Below, one piece after another: positions 27,332 to 36,468 of a DNA stretch of 64,000 nt (position 1 is the stretch's first letter; every line of letters starts with the position of its first letter). The stretch covers positions 1 through 64,000 of the forward strand of contig CAIJPE010000039.1 in assembly GCA_903822435.1 (NCBI GenBank). The letters are read 5' to 3'. The notes beneath the pieces are model-generated. The model was not told the DNA's origin and did no database searches. It was given only the letters and a program-made list of their open reading frames with translations. The stretch is from an uncultured beta proteobacterium (lineage in GTDB: Bacteria > Pseudomonadota > Gammaproteobacteria > Burkholderiales > Burkholderiaceae_C). Both the position numbers and the translations under genes were made by a program.

Positions 27332-28110
27332 AACTCAAGGACAAAGTCTGCATCGTCACTGGCGCCGCCAGCGGCATCGGCAAGGAAATCGCGCTGACCT
27401 ATGCCCGTGAAGGCGGCAAAGTGGTCATTGCCGACATGAACAAGCCCGCGGCCCAGGCCACGGCCGATGAGATCAACGCCGGCGGCGGCACCGCCATGGC
27501 CGTGGCCATGGACGTGACCAGCGAAGAGCAGGTCAACGCCGCGGTGGCCGAGGTCGTGGCGGCATACGGTGGCGTGGACGTGCTGGTGAGCAATGCAGGC
27601 ATCCAGATCGTGCACCCGGTGGAAGAGTTTCCCTTCGCCGACTGGAAGAAGATGCTGGCCATCCACCTGGACGGCGCCTTCCTCACCACCAAGGCCTGCG
27701 TGCCGCACATGAAGGCTTCCGGCAAGGGTGGCACCATCATCTACATGGGCTCGGTGCATTCCAAGGAAGCCTCGGTGCTCAAGAGCGCCTACGTCACGGC
27801 CAAGCACGGGTTGATCGGCCTGTGCAAGACGGTCTCCAAGGAAGGCGGCAAGTTCGGCATCCGCGCCAACGTCATCTGCCCGGGCTTCGTGCGCACGCCG
27901 CTGGTGGACAAGCAGATCCCCGAGCAGGCTGCCGCACTGGGCATCAGCGAAGACGACGTGATCAAGAAGGTCATGCTCAAGGAAACCGTGGATGGCGAGT
28001 TCACCACCGTGCAGGACGTGGCCGAGGTGGCCCTGCTCTTTGCCGGGTTCAACTCCAATGCCCTCACGGGCCAGTCGCTCATCGTCAGCCACGGCTGGAA
28101 CATGCAGTAA
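27328..28110 (+). CDS. 3-hydroxybutyrate dehydrogenase (SDR family)
   Basis: [41 protein letters not shown] (YxxxK); C-terminal [13 protein letters not shown]. Confidence 0.92.
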   Translation: MKLKDKVCIVTGAASGIGKEIALTYAREGGKVVIADMNKPAAQATADEINAGGGTAMAVAMDVTSEEQVNAAVAEVVAAYGGVDVLVSNAGIQIVHPVEEFPFADWKKMLAIHLDGAFLTTKACVPHMKASGKGGTIIYMGSVHSKEASVLKSAYVTAKHGLIGLCKTVSKEGGKFGIRANVICPGFVRTPLVDKQIPEQAAALGISEDDVIKKVMLKETVDGEFTTVQDVAEVALLFAGFNSNALTGQSLIVSHGWNMQ

Positions 28111-28144
28111 CTTTGCTGCACTGCGGGAATGCTTCGTGCATGGC

Positions 28145-28162
28145 GTCAGGGTAAGCCCTGAC
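28145..28162. repeat. Perfect inverted repeat (7-bp stem, 4-nt loop)
   Basis: gtcaggg-taag-ccctgac in the bdh-cupin intergenic gap. Confidence 0.6.
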
Positions 28163-28186
28163 CCCCCCACGCCGAAGGAGCCTTCC

Positions 28187-28624
28187 ATGACCGATGCCGT
28201 TGCACCCCCCACGGACACCGCGTTCTCGCATTGCAAACCCCGGGACACCGTCTATCGCAGCGACGGTCTGCGCGACTTCTTCCTCTACCGCGACCTGGGC
28301 GTGGCCGAAGCCACCAAAGGCAAGGTGCTGGCGCAACTGGTCATCGCGCACAACGCACCCGAGAAGGGCACCGGATGGCACCGGCACGAGGCGGACTTCC
28401 ACATCGTGATCATGCTGCGCGGCTGGGCCCGCTTCATGTACGAAGACCAGGAGACGCTCGTCAGCGCCGGTGACTGCGTGCACCAGCGCCCGGGTGTGAA
28501 GCACTACCTGTTCGACTATTCGCCCGACATGGAGTACCTGGAAGTCGTCGGGCCGGCCGACTTCACGACGGTGGAGGTGGCGCCGGTGTGCGACATCCCG
28601 CCGGTGGAAGGCTGGGCCCTCTGA
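28187..28624 (+). CDS. Cupin domain-containing protein
   Basis: GTGWHRHEADFHIVIMLRGWARFMYEDQ...AGDCVHQRPGVKH cupin motifs. Confidence 0.88.
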   Translation: MTDAVAPPTDTAFSHCKPRDTVYRSDGLRDFFLYRDLGVAEATKGKVLAQLVIAHNAPEKGTGWHRHEADFHIVIMLRGWARFMYEDQETLVSAGDCVHQRPGVKHYLFDYSPDMEYLEVVGPADFTTVEVAPVCDIPPVEGWAL

Positions 28625-28657
28625 GGCCGCTCCCGGCGCAGCGCCGGACGGCCGCCG

Positions 28658-29317
28658 CTAGAACTCGACCTCGAGTTCGTCGATGGCCTCAGGCTCCAGC
28701 AGCGCCGCAGCCGTCCATTCCTGCATCTCGGGCATGGCCATGATGGCGCGGCAATAGGCGGCGCAGGCGGCGTCTTCGACCGTCACGTCGTAGGTGATCA
28801 GCCGCGTCACGACGGGTGCGTACATCGCATCGGCCATGGTGCGGTGCGCGCCGTACAGGTAAGGCCCGCCGTGTGCATCCAGGCAAGTCTTCCAGATCTC
28901 CAGCACGCGGGCGATGTCGGTCTGCGCGCGGCTCCAGACCTTGTAGCCCGGGAAGTGGCCCTTCAGGTTCATGGGCAGGGCCGAACGCAGGCTGGTGAAG
29001 CCGGAATGCATCTCGCCGCAGATGGCTCGGCAGTGCGCGCGGGCCGCGCGAGCGTCCGGCAGCAACCCGGCCTTGGGTTTGATTTCGTTCAGGTATTCGG
29101 CGATGGCCAGGGTGTCCCAGACCGTGACGCCACTGTGCCGCAGGCAAGGCACCAGCATCGAAGGCGCCAGCAGCAGCATCTCGGCCTTGGCGTCGGCGTC
29201 GTCGGGGGCCAGCATCAGCTCTTCGAAGTCGAGCCCTGCGAAGCGGGCCAGCAGCCAGCCACGCAAGGACCACGACGAATAGTTCTTGCTGCTGAGGGTC
29301 AGCGTGGTGCGGGCCAT
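28658..29317 (-). CDS. Glutathione S-transferase family protein
   Basis: SSKNYSSWSLRGWLLARFAGLDFEE N-terminus; VPCLRHSGVTVWDTLAIAEYLNEI. Confidence 0.92.
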   Translation of the reverse strand: MARTTLTLSSKNYSSWSLRGWLLARFAGLDFEELMLAPDDADAKAEMLLLAPSMLVPCLRHSGVTVWDTLAIAEYLNEIKPKAGLLPDARAARAHCRAICGEMHSGFTSLRSALPMNLKGHFPGYKVWSRAQTDIARVLEIWKTCLDAHGGPYLYGAHRTMADAMYAPVVTRLITYDVTVEDAACAAYCRAIMAMPEMQEWTAAALLEPEAIDELEVEF

Positions 29318-29347
29318 CGTTTGTCTCCTGTTCGCACCCTGCCATGG

Positions 29348-29363
29348 TGCAAGCCACATGCCA
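29348..29363 (-). promoter_or_regulatory. Candidate sigma54 (-24/-12) promoter of the GST gene
   Basis: Minus strand TGGCATGTGGCTTGCA matches TGGCAYRNNNNTTGCW at every specified position; predicted start about 20 nt before ATG with AGGAGA ribosome-binding site. Confidence 0.6.
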
Positions 29364-29405
29364 ATCCCGTGGCTGGATCAAAAAATGGGCCTTCGGCGCC
29401 GTGAC

Positions 29406-29421
29406 TGGTCCGTAACTTGCC
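29406..29421 (+). promoter_or_regulatory. Weak candidate sigma54 promoter of the PHB depolymerase gene
   Basis: TGGTCCGTAACTTGCC keeps GG and GC with correct spacing and TTGC, but has three consensus mismatches. Confidence 0.3.
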
Positions 29422-29467
29422 TGTTTCCCGGCCTCTGCCACCGCATTTGCCAGGCGCTCCCGACCCG

Positions 29468-30715
29468 ATGCTCTATTCTGTATTCCAGGCCTTCCAGGAC
29501 GGCATCGGCCCGTGGCAGTTCTCGGCCGCCTGGTCGGCCCAATGGATGGGGTTCGGCCTGCAACAACTGGGTGAATGGCCTGCGCCGCCCCTCTCGCGCG
29601 AGATGGCGGCAGCTTCCGAGGTCTTCTCGCGCCTGAGGCTCACGCACGCGCGGCCCAGTTTCCACATCGACAGCGTGCGCGTGGGGGGCCCTGGCCTGGA
29701 GCACGACGTGCCCGTGGTGCAGACAGCCGTGCAGGTGCGGGCCTTCGGCACCCTGCTGCACTTCCAGCGCGCCGACGCCGACCCGGCCAACCCGCTGCCG
29801 CGCGTGCTGATCGTGGCACCGCTGTCGGGGCACTTCGCCACGCTGCTGGCCGACACCGCGCGCACCATGCTCGAAGACCACGACGTGTACATCACCGACT
29901 GGCACAACGCGCGCATGGTGCCGCTGTCCGCCGGCCGTTTCGGCCTGACGGAGTACGTCGAGCACGTCATCGGCTTCATCGACGCGCTCGGGCCGCACAC
30001 GCACCTGGTGGCGGTGTGCCAGCCTTGCGTGCCGGTGCTGGCCGCCGTGGCCCTGATGGCGCAACAGGATCACCCCGCGCAGCCGCGCAGCATGACGCTA
30101 ATGGCCGGGCCCATCGATTGCCGCATCAACCCCACGCAGGTGAACCTGCTGGCCACCAGCAAGCCCATCGAATGGTTCGAGCGCAACCTGGTGCAGACGG
30201 TGCCCTGGCGCTATCCCGGTGCCCACCGCCGCGTGTACCCGGGCTTCCTGCAACTGACCGCGTTCATGGCCATGAACCCCGAGCGCCACAAGAAGGCCTT
30301 CATCGACCTGTACGGCCACCTGCTCAAGGGCGAGACCGAAGCCGCGGAGGCCACCATTCGCTTCTACGACGAGTACTTTGCGGTGAACGACCTGCCGGCC
30401 GAGTTCTACCTGGAGACCGTGGCCGAGGTCTTCCAGCAATACACCCTGGCCAAGGGCGAGTTCAAGGTGCAGGGTCAATTGGTGGACACGCGCGCCATCC
30501 GGCGCACGGCGCTGTTCACGGTGGAAGGCGAGCGCGACGACATCTGCAGCATCGGCCAGACCGTGGCCGCGCACGACCTGTGCAGCGCCATCAAGCCCTA
30601 CATGAAGAACCACCACGTGCAGCTGGGCGTGGGCCATTACGGGGTGTTCAGCGGCCGGCGCTGGCGGCAGCAGATCTACCCGCGGGTGCGGGAGATGATC
30701 CACATGGTCAACTGA
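29468..30715 (+). CDS. phaZ: Intracellular polyhydroxyalkanoate (PHB) depolymerase
   Basis: MLYSVFQAFQDGIGPWQFSA...; VAVCQPCVPVLAAVALMA (catalytic Cys motif); TLMAGPIDCRINPTQVN; HHVQLGVGHYGVFSGRRWR. Confidence 0.94.
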   Translation: MLYSVFQAFQDGIGPWQFSAAWSAQWMGFGLQQLGEWPAPPLSREMAAASEVFSRLRLTHARPSFHIDSVRVGGPGLEHDVPVVQTAVQVRAFGTLLHFQRADADPANPLPRVLIVAPLSGHFATLLADTARTMLEDHDVYITDWHNARMVPLSAGRFGLTEYVEHVIGFIDALGPHTHLVAVCQPCVPVLAAVALMAQQDHPAQPRSMTLMAGPIDCRINPTQVNLLATSKPIEWFERNLVQTVPWRYPGAHRRVYPGFLQLTAFMAMNPERHKKAFIDLYGHLLKGETEAAEATIRFYDEYFAVNDLPAEFYLETVAEVFQQYTLAKGEFKVQGQLVDTRAIRRTALFTVEGERDDICSIGQTVAAHDLCSAIKPYMKNHHVQLGVGHYGVFSGRRWRQQIYPRVREMIHMVN

Positions 30716-30716
30716 C

Positions 30717-31058
30717 TCATTTGCCGATGTTGTCGATGGCGCGATCCATCATCCTGTCGCGCATGGAGGTCTCTTCCTGGGGGGCCAGAAGTTCGCGCAC
30801 ATTCGGCACCGAAGCCGCCCGTGCCGCGGCCCGCGGGCCCGGCACCACCGTCACTGCACCGGCCGTGACGGCCTGAGGCCGGCTGCCGGCGGGGCAGGCG
30901 CCGTCGGTGTAGAGCACCTGCGCGCCCTGCACGCATTTGTGCAACCCGGCTGCCGGGCCCGCCGCGCGGTCGCGATGGAGATAGACCCAGGCTGCCGTCG
31001 TGCCGGCGGCTACCACCACGGCCAGCCCGACCATCGGACCTGTCGGCCTGCTGCTCAT
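30717..31058 (-). CDS. Small membrane-anchored hypothetical protein (DUF4124-like)
   Basis: N-terminal TM; HKCVQGAQVLYTDGACPAGSRPQAV resembles DUF4124. Confidence 0.6.
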   Translation of the reverse strand: MSSRPTGPMVGLAVVVAAGTTAAWVYLHRDRAAGPAAGLHKCVQGAQVLYTDGACPAGSRPQAVTAGAVTVVPGPRAAARAASVPNVRELLAPQEETSMRDRMMDRAIDNIGK

Positions 31059-31076
31059 CGGACTTGGTCGACCCGG

Positions 31077-31616
31077 TCAATCGGCAAAGGCCACCGTGTC
31101 GGCCGGCACGGCCTGCACCCGCGGGCCGAAGCTCTGGATGTTGGACAGCGTGGCGTTGTGGTGGGCGCGGATGAGCGCGGCGCTGGCGTGCGCGGCGTCG
31201 TGGGTGGTGTGCGCGTCCGACGCCAGCGTGACCGGAAAGCCCTGCGCCAGGGCGCGCCGCGTGGTGGTGTCCACGCAGTATTCGGTGGCATAGCCGCAGA
31301 TCACCAGGCGGTCGCAGCCCCATTGCGCCAGGTGCTCGGCCAGCGGCGTGCGCAGGAATGAGTCGGGCGTGGTCTTGTGCAGCACCGTGTCGCCGGGCTG
31401 CACGTCCAGGCTGAGCTCGAGCTGCCAGTCCTGCGAGCCCTCGGTCAGGAAGCCGCCCTTGCCCTGGTGCTGGACGTAGACCACCGGCGCACCGGCCCGC
31501 CGCGCCCGCGCGACCAGCCCGCGGATGCGGCCCAGGACCGCATCGGCCTCGAAGGGGCGGGGCTGCGGCTCGAACAGGCCCCGCTGCACGTCGATCACGA
31601 GGAGGGCGGGCTTCAC
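31077..31616 (-). CDS. Isochorismatase-family cysteine hydrolase
   Basis: ALLVIDVQRGLFE; HKTTPDSFLRTPL; LVICGYATEYCVDTTTRRAL. Probable GTG start at 31616. Confidence 0.85.
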   Translation of the reverse strand: MKPALLVIDVQRGLFEPQPRPFEADAVLGRIRGLVARARRAGAPVVYVQHQGKGGFLTEGSQDWQLELSLDVQPGDTVLHKTTPDSFLRTPLAEHLAQWGCDRLVICGYATEYCVDTTTRRALAQGFPVTLASDAHTTHDAAHASAALIRAHHNATLSNIQSFGPRVQAVPADTVAFAD

Positions 31617-31632
31617 GGCTGGATCGTGCGCG

Positions 31633-32091
31633 TCACTTGGCCGGCGCAGCGACCTGGGCGAAGAAGCTGTAGATGCCGTCGTCGCCCATCTTGCGGGCGT
31701 CGGCCAGTTCGCCGGCGCGGGTGGCGTAGACCACCTTCCCCTCATCGGACAACACGGCCACGGCCGGGATGCCGTTCTTCAGGGGCACGCCGTAGCCCTC
31801 GGCAATCTCGACGTTCCTGTCGAAGCGGCCCACGTTGACCTTGACCACCTTGAAGTGCTGCTCGATCAGGTTCGCGCTGCGGCCGCTCTTGAAGGCCAGG
31901 TCGAGCACCTTGCAGTCACCGCACCAGTTGGCGCCGAAGACCACCAGCACGGGCTGATGGGCCGGGCGGGCCGCGCCCAGGGCGGCCTGGATGTCGGCGC
32001 GGGCATCGGCGGCTTCGTCGTACACGGCCGTCGGGGCCGCGGCGGCGAGCCCCGTGACGACCATCATCAAGGCGGCAAGGCGTCGGCGCAT
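31633..32091 (-). CDS. Thioredoxin-family protein
   Basis: Signal peptide; VVFGANWCGDCKVLDLAFKSG active site. Confidence 0.87.
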   Translation of the reverse strand: MRRRLAALMMVVTGLAAAAPTAVYDEAADARADIQAALGAARPAHQPVLVVFGANWCGDCKVLDLAFKSGRSANLIEQHFKVVKVNVGRFDRNVEIAEGYGVPLKNGIPAVAVLSDEGKVVYATRAGELADARKMGDDGIYSFFAQVAAPAK

Positions 32092-32232
32092 GGGTTCGGG
32101 TCCTCGTGGGCGCTGGGGCGGTACAGGAAGGTGAGTCGCGCGGCCGCGCCTGTCGCGGCTGCACCGGGTGAAGCATACTCAATGCCGCGGACAGTTCCGC
32201 TGGCCCAGCGCAACCAGCCCGAGTGCCACCCC

Positions 32233-32709
32233 ATGAATGATTTCCTTCCCCCGCCTGGCGACGAAAGCGGCGCCGGCCACGCTTATGCCGCGCTGTACAA
32301 CGTGGTGTATTGCAGCCGTGCCAGCGCCGGCGTGGGCGAGGCAGACGTACAGCGCATCGTGGCCACCGCGCAGCGCTGGAACCCCGAACACGGCATCACC
32401 GGGATGCTGGTGTTCGGCAGCGGCATCTTCTTCCAGTGGCTGGAAGGCCCGCGCGACAACATCCGGGCTCTCATGGGCCGCCTGCGCGCCGACGCGCGCC
32501 ACGGCGACATCGTGGAACTCAGCGAGGTCGAGGAAGTCCGGGAGCGGCTGTTCCCCGACTGGGCCATGGAACTCGTCACGGCCGACCATATCCGCGAGGT
32601 GCTGCGGGACGCCCGCGACAACGCGAGCGACGCGAACCACGAGCGTGCCCTCGACCGGTTGCTGGAGCACCTGGACTCGGGCGCGCTGAGCGGACTGACG
32701 CCGGCCTGA
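32233..32709 (+). CDS. BLUF-domain blue-light photoreceptor
   Basis: NVVYCSRASAG (flavin Tyr), RWNPEHGITGMLVFGSGIFFQWLEGP (Asn and Gln), DARHGDIVEL, FPDWAMEL. Confidence 0.88.
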   Translation: MNDFLPPPGDESGAGHAYAALYNVVYCSRASAGVGEADVQRIVATAQRWNPEHGITGMLVFGSGIFFQWLEGPRDNIRALMGRLRADARHGDIVELSEVEEVRERLFPDWAMELVTADHIREVLRDARDNASDANHERALDRLLEHLDSGALSGLTPA

Positions 32710-32731
32710 GCCGGCGCCCGCGCCTGCAGGC

Positions 32732-33376
32732 TCAGACCTCGGTGATGAATTCCGAGCGCGGCCGGCGGACCTTCTTCAGGTTGACAAGCCAATCGCCTTC
32801 GGCCGCGCGGTAGCCCACGGGCATGATGGCCACGCTGCGCAGGCCCCGCGCCGGCAGGCCCAGGATCTCGTCGAGCGCCTTGGGGTCGAAGCCTTCCATG
32901 GGCGTGCTGTCCACATCCTCGAAGGCCGCTCCCATCAAGGCTGCCGACAGCCCGATGTAGGCCTGCCGGGCGGCGTGCTGGAAGTTGACTTCCGCCGGGC
33001 GCTGCGGGTAGCTGGACAGCAGCATCTGGCGATAGTTCTCCCAGCCTTCGTTCTTGAAGCCCCGCAGTTCGTTGGTCAGGTCGAACATGTGGTTGATGCG
33101 TTCGGCGGTGTAGTTGTCCCAGGCCGCGAAGACCAGCAGGTGCGAGCTGTCGGTGACCTGCGCCTGGTTCCAGGCGATGGGCTTGATGCGCTCGCGCACC
33201 TCGGCGCTGGTGACGACCACGATCTCATACGGCTGCAGGCCGCTGGAGGTCGGTGCCAGTCGGGCGGCTTCGAGGATCCGTTCCAGCTTGTCGGCCGGCA
33301 CCTTGCGGGTGGGGTCCATCTTCTTGGTGGCGTAGCGCCAGTTCAGTCGGTCGATCAGGGGGGAGGACTGCGTCAT
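32732..33376 (-). CDS. NAD(P)H-dependent nitroreductase-family oxidoreductase
   Basis: LNWRYATKKMDPTRKVPADKLERILEAARLAPTSSGLQPYEIVVVTS. Confidence 0.9.
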   Translation of the reverse strand: MTQSSPLIDRLNWRYATKKMDPTRKVPADKLERILEAARLAPTSSGLQPYEIVVVTSAEVRERIKPIAWNQAQVTDSSHLLVFAAWDNYTAERINHMFDLTNELRGFKNEGWENYRQMLLSSYPQRPAEVNFQHAARQAYIGLSAALMGAAFEDVDSTPMEGFDPKALDEILGLPARGLRSVAIMPVGYRAAEGDWLVNLKKVRRPRSEFITEV

Positions 33377-33585
33377 GAAAGGGCTTCCGTGAGGGTTCTT
33401 CGGGGGGTGCGCAAACGGCGCGGATACTACGGGAATATACGGACAGTCGGCCGGCGTCGGTCGTTCCGATCCAGGACTGCTGCGTTGACGCAAAACGCAA
33501 CAATGGCGCCGGGCACCCGCCTGAAGCCGCACCGCCCTGTCCGCCGGCGCGGAACAGCCGGGACAGGGCCCCTGAGAATGTCCGG

Positions 33586-36039
33586 ATGTCCACACCCGCT
33601 GTCCCGCCTGCGCTGCCGTCTGCGCACGCCACGGCCTTCCAACCCCGTCTGACGCTGCAGACCCTCACCCGTGGCGACGGCCTGCTGGGCCTGCGCGCGG
33701 TGCCCGGCTTCGGGCCGAGAGGTGGCCAGCTCACGGTGGCGCGGGTGGATTGGACCTACCGCCGGGCCGAGGGCCCGCCCTGGAGCACCCCCGCGCCGGC
33801 CAGCGTGCTGCAGTCCCGCCCCTGGCCGGTGCCCGCCGGCCGCGACCTGGCCGCGGAGGCCGACGCCCGCGACCGGCTCGGGTCGACCGCGCTCCGGCCC
33901 TTGCCGCCGCAAGCGGTGCAGTGGCGCAGCCCCGAGGCGGCCGTCGGCCGTGAAGACCTCTGGTGCCTGCCCGAGGAGAGCCACTACGCCGACTTCTGGG
34001 CCGATGAGGTGCCGCGCCTGCAGGCCGCGGGCTGGCAGGTGCTGGTGGCGCCGGGCTTTGCGCACTTCAGCGTGCCGGTGTCGCGCTGGCGCGTGGCCTT
34101 CGATCCCGCCAGCGGCCAGGAGCTGGGCCGCGAGCCGTTGGCGCGCGACCCGGACGCGCAGCCGCTGGCGGCCCTGCGCCAGCCGCCCGGCCAGGGCTCG
34201 TGGCTGCTCAGCCTGGGCGTGGAAGTGGACGGCGAATGGCTCGACCTGGTGCCGATGCTGGCCGATCTGCTCAGGCGCGACGGCCGCTGGCTGAAGACGC
34301 AGGAGCTCGCGCTGGTCCACGACGCGGCCGTCGTGGTGCTGCGCGCGCCCGGCGGGCGTCGCATCGAGGCCCCGGCCGGCCCGCTGAAGGCCATCGTCGG
34401 CGCCATGCTCGACCTGTTGACCGATCCGCGCCGCAAGGAAGGCGTTCTGAGCCTGTCGGCCTGGCAGGCGCAGCAGCTGCAGGGCCTGGTGGACGACCAC
34501 AGCCTGGCCGCCCGGGCCGGGCCCCAGGGTGCCTGGCAGGTGCAGGGCGACGAAGGCCTGCGCGACCTGGTGCAACGCCTGCGGCAGGCGGGCAGCCCGC
34601 CGGCCGTGCCCATGCCGCAGGGCCTGGGCCTGGCCCTGCGGCCTTACCAGCAGGAGGGCGTGGCCTGGTTGCAGACCCTGCGCCGGCACGACCTGGCCGG
34701 CATCCTGGCCGACGACATGGGCCTGGGCAAGACCGCGCAGGTGCTGGCCCATCTGCTGATCGAGCAGCAGGCCGGCCGGCTGGACCTGCCGGCGCTGGTG
34801 GTGCTGCCCACGTCGCTGATTGCCAACTGGCAGGCCGAGGCCGCGCGCATCGCCCCGGCCCTGCGCGTGCTGGTGCTGCAGGGCGCCGGCCGCGCCGCCG
34901 ATTTCGCGTCCATACCCGGGCACGACGTGGTCTTCACCACCTACCCGCTGCTGTGGCGCGATGCCGAGGTCCTGCAGGAGCAGGCCTGGCACTTGCTGAT
35001 CCTGGACGAGGCCCAGATGGCCAAGAACTCCGGCAGCCGCACCGCCCGGGCCTTGCGCGGACTGCGTGCCCGGCACCGCCTGTGCGTGACCGGCACGCCG
35101 CTGGAAAACCACCTGGGCGAGCTGTGGGCGCACTTCGACCTGTTGATGCCGGGCTTCCTGGGCGATGCGCGCACCTTCGCCCGCCTGTGGCGCAAGCCCA
35201 TCGAGGAGAACGGCCACACCGCGCGCGCCGCCGTGCTGGCCGGCCGGGTGCGCCCCTTCATCCTGCGCCGGCGCAAGCAGGACGTGGCCACCGAGCTGCC
35301 GCCCCGCACCGAGTCCATCCGCCACGTGCAGCTCCGGGGCCAGCAGCGTGCGCTGTATGAAAGCGTGCGCCTGGCGGTGGACGAACGCATGCGCCGCGTG
35401 CTGCAGAAGACCGGCTTCAAGGGCGCGCAGATCGCGATGCTGGATGCCCTCTTGAAACTGCGGCAGGTGTGCTGCGACCCGGGACTGGTCAAGGGACCGA
35501 AGCTGCCGGCCGGCATGGAGCGCGCCAAGATGGGCCTGCTGCTGGACATGCTGCCCGCGCTGGCGGCCGAAGGCCGCTGCGTGCTCGTGTATTCGCAGTT
35601 CACCGAGATGCTGGATCTGGTGCGGGTCGAGCTGGACGCCATCGGCATGCCCACCCTGAGCCTGACCGGCGACACCCCGCCTGCCCGACGCGGGGCCGTC
35701 GTGCGCGACTTCCAGGCGCGCACGGTACCGGTGATGCTGGTGAGCCTGAAGGCCGGTGGCGTGGGCCTCAACCTCACCGCAGCCGACACCGTCATCCACC
35801 TGGACCCTTGGTGGAATCCGGCCGTGGAAGAACAGGCCACCGCAAGGGCCCATCGCATCGGGCAGAACCAGCCGGTCTTCGTCTACAAGATCGTCGTGCA
35901 GGGCAGCATCGAGGACCGCATGCTGGCCCTGCAGGCGCGCAAGAGCGCGCTGGCCGCGAGTGTGCTGGGCCACGATGCCGAAGGCGCGGCCAAGTTCAGC
36001 CTGGAAGACCTGCAGGGCCTGCTGGCCCCGCTCGATTGA
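33586..36039 (+). CDS. SNF2-family DEAD/DEAH helicase
   Basis: ADDMGLGKTAQVLAHLL; LILDEAQMAKN; VTGTPLENHLGELWAHFDLLMPG; LVYSQFTEMLD; HRIGQNQPVFVYK. Confidence 0.95.
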   Translation: MSTPAVPPALPSAHATAFQPRLTLQTLTRGDGLLGLRAVPGFGPRGGQLTVARVDWTYRRAEGPPWSTPAPASVLQSRPWPVPAGRDLAAEADARDRLGSTALRPLPPQAVQWRSPEAAVGREDLWCLPEESHYADFWADEVPRLQAAGWQVLVAPGFAHFSVPVSRWRVAFDPASGQELGREPLARDPDAQPLAALRQPPGQGSWLLSLGVEVDGEWLDLVPMLADLLRRDGRWLKTQELALVHDAAVVVLRAPGGRRIEAPAGPLKAIVGAMLDLLTDPRRKEGVLSLSAWQAQQLQGLVDDHSLAARAGPQGAWQVQGDEGLRDLVQRLRQAGSPPAVPMPQGLGLALRPYQQEGVAWLQTLRRHDLAGILADDMGLGKTAQVLAHLLIEQQAGRLDLPALVVLPTSLIANWQAEAARIAPALRVLVLQGAGRAADFASIPGHDVVFTTYPLLWRDAEVLQEQAWHLLILDEAQMAKNSGSRTARALRGLRARHRLCVTGTPLENHLGELWAHFDLLMPGFLGDARTFARLWRKPIEENGHTARAAVLAGRVRPFILRRRKQDVATELPPRTESIRHVQLRGQQRALYESVRLAVDERMRRVLQKTGFKGAQIAMLDALLKLRQVCCDPGLVKGPKLPAGMERAKMGLLLDMLPALAAEGRCVLVYSQFTEMLDLVRVELDAIGMPTLSLTGDTPPARRGAVVRDFQARTVPVMLVSLKAGGVGLNLTAADTVIHLDPWWNPAVEEQATARAHRIGQNQPVFVYKIVVQGSIEDRMLALQARKSALAASVLGHDAEGAAKFSLEDLQGLLAPLD

Positions 36040-36049
36040 AAGAACGCCC

Positions 36050-36415
36050 ATGCCCTCCATGCGCAAGCCGGCCGCCGGCGGCCTCGTGTATTCCACCGAC
36101 AGCGGCCGCATGTGCCCCACCTGCCGCCAGGCCGTGGCCGACTGCCGCTGCGGCCAGCCGGCAGCGCCCCAGGGCGACGGCACGGTGCGCGTAAGCCGCG
36201 AGACCCAGGGCCGCGGGGGCAAGGCCGTGACCCTGGTGCGCGGCGTGCCGCTGCAGGGCGAGATGCTGGCCGCCCTGGGCAAGCGCCTGCGCGCGGCCTG
36301 CGGCGCGGGTGGCACGCTGAAGGACGGCGTGCTGGAGATCCAGGGCGAGCACCGCGACCGGGTGGTGGAGCTGCTCCTGAAGGAAGGCTTCAAGGTCAAG
36401 AAGGCGGGGGGATGA
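36050..36415 (+). CDS. SUI1/YciH-family translation factor
   Basis: TVRVSRETQGRGGKAVTLVRGVPL...LKDGVLEIQGEHRDRVVELLLKEGFKVKKAGG; N-terminal CPTCRQAVADCRCG. Confidence 0.9.
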   Translation: MPSMRKPAAGGLVYSTDSGRMCPTCRQAVADCRCGQPAAPQGDGTVRVSRETQGRGGKAVTLVRGVPLQGEMLAALGKRLRAACGAGGTLKDGVLEIQGEHRDRVVELLLKEGFKVKKAGG

Positions 36416-36468
36416 CGCCCGGTGGACGGCATGCGATACTGGATATCCATACAGATCATCGCCCGCCC

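Noticed and set aside
28633-28647. ccggcgcagcgccgg as an intrinsic terminator between cupin and GST genes
   Set aside because: Stem present but no T-tract on either strand and the loop would be too small; left unannotated.
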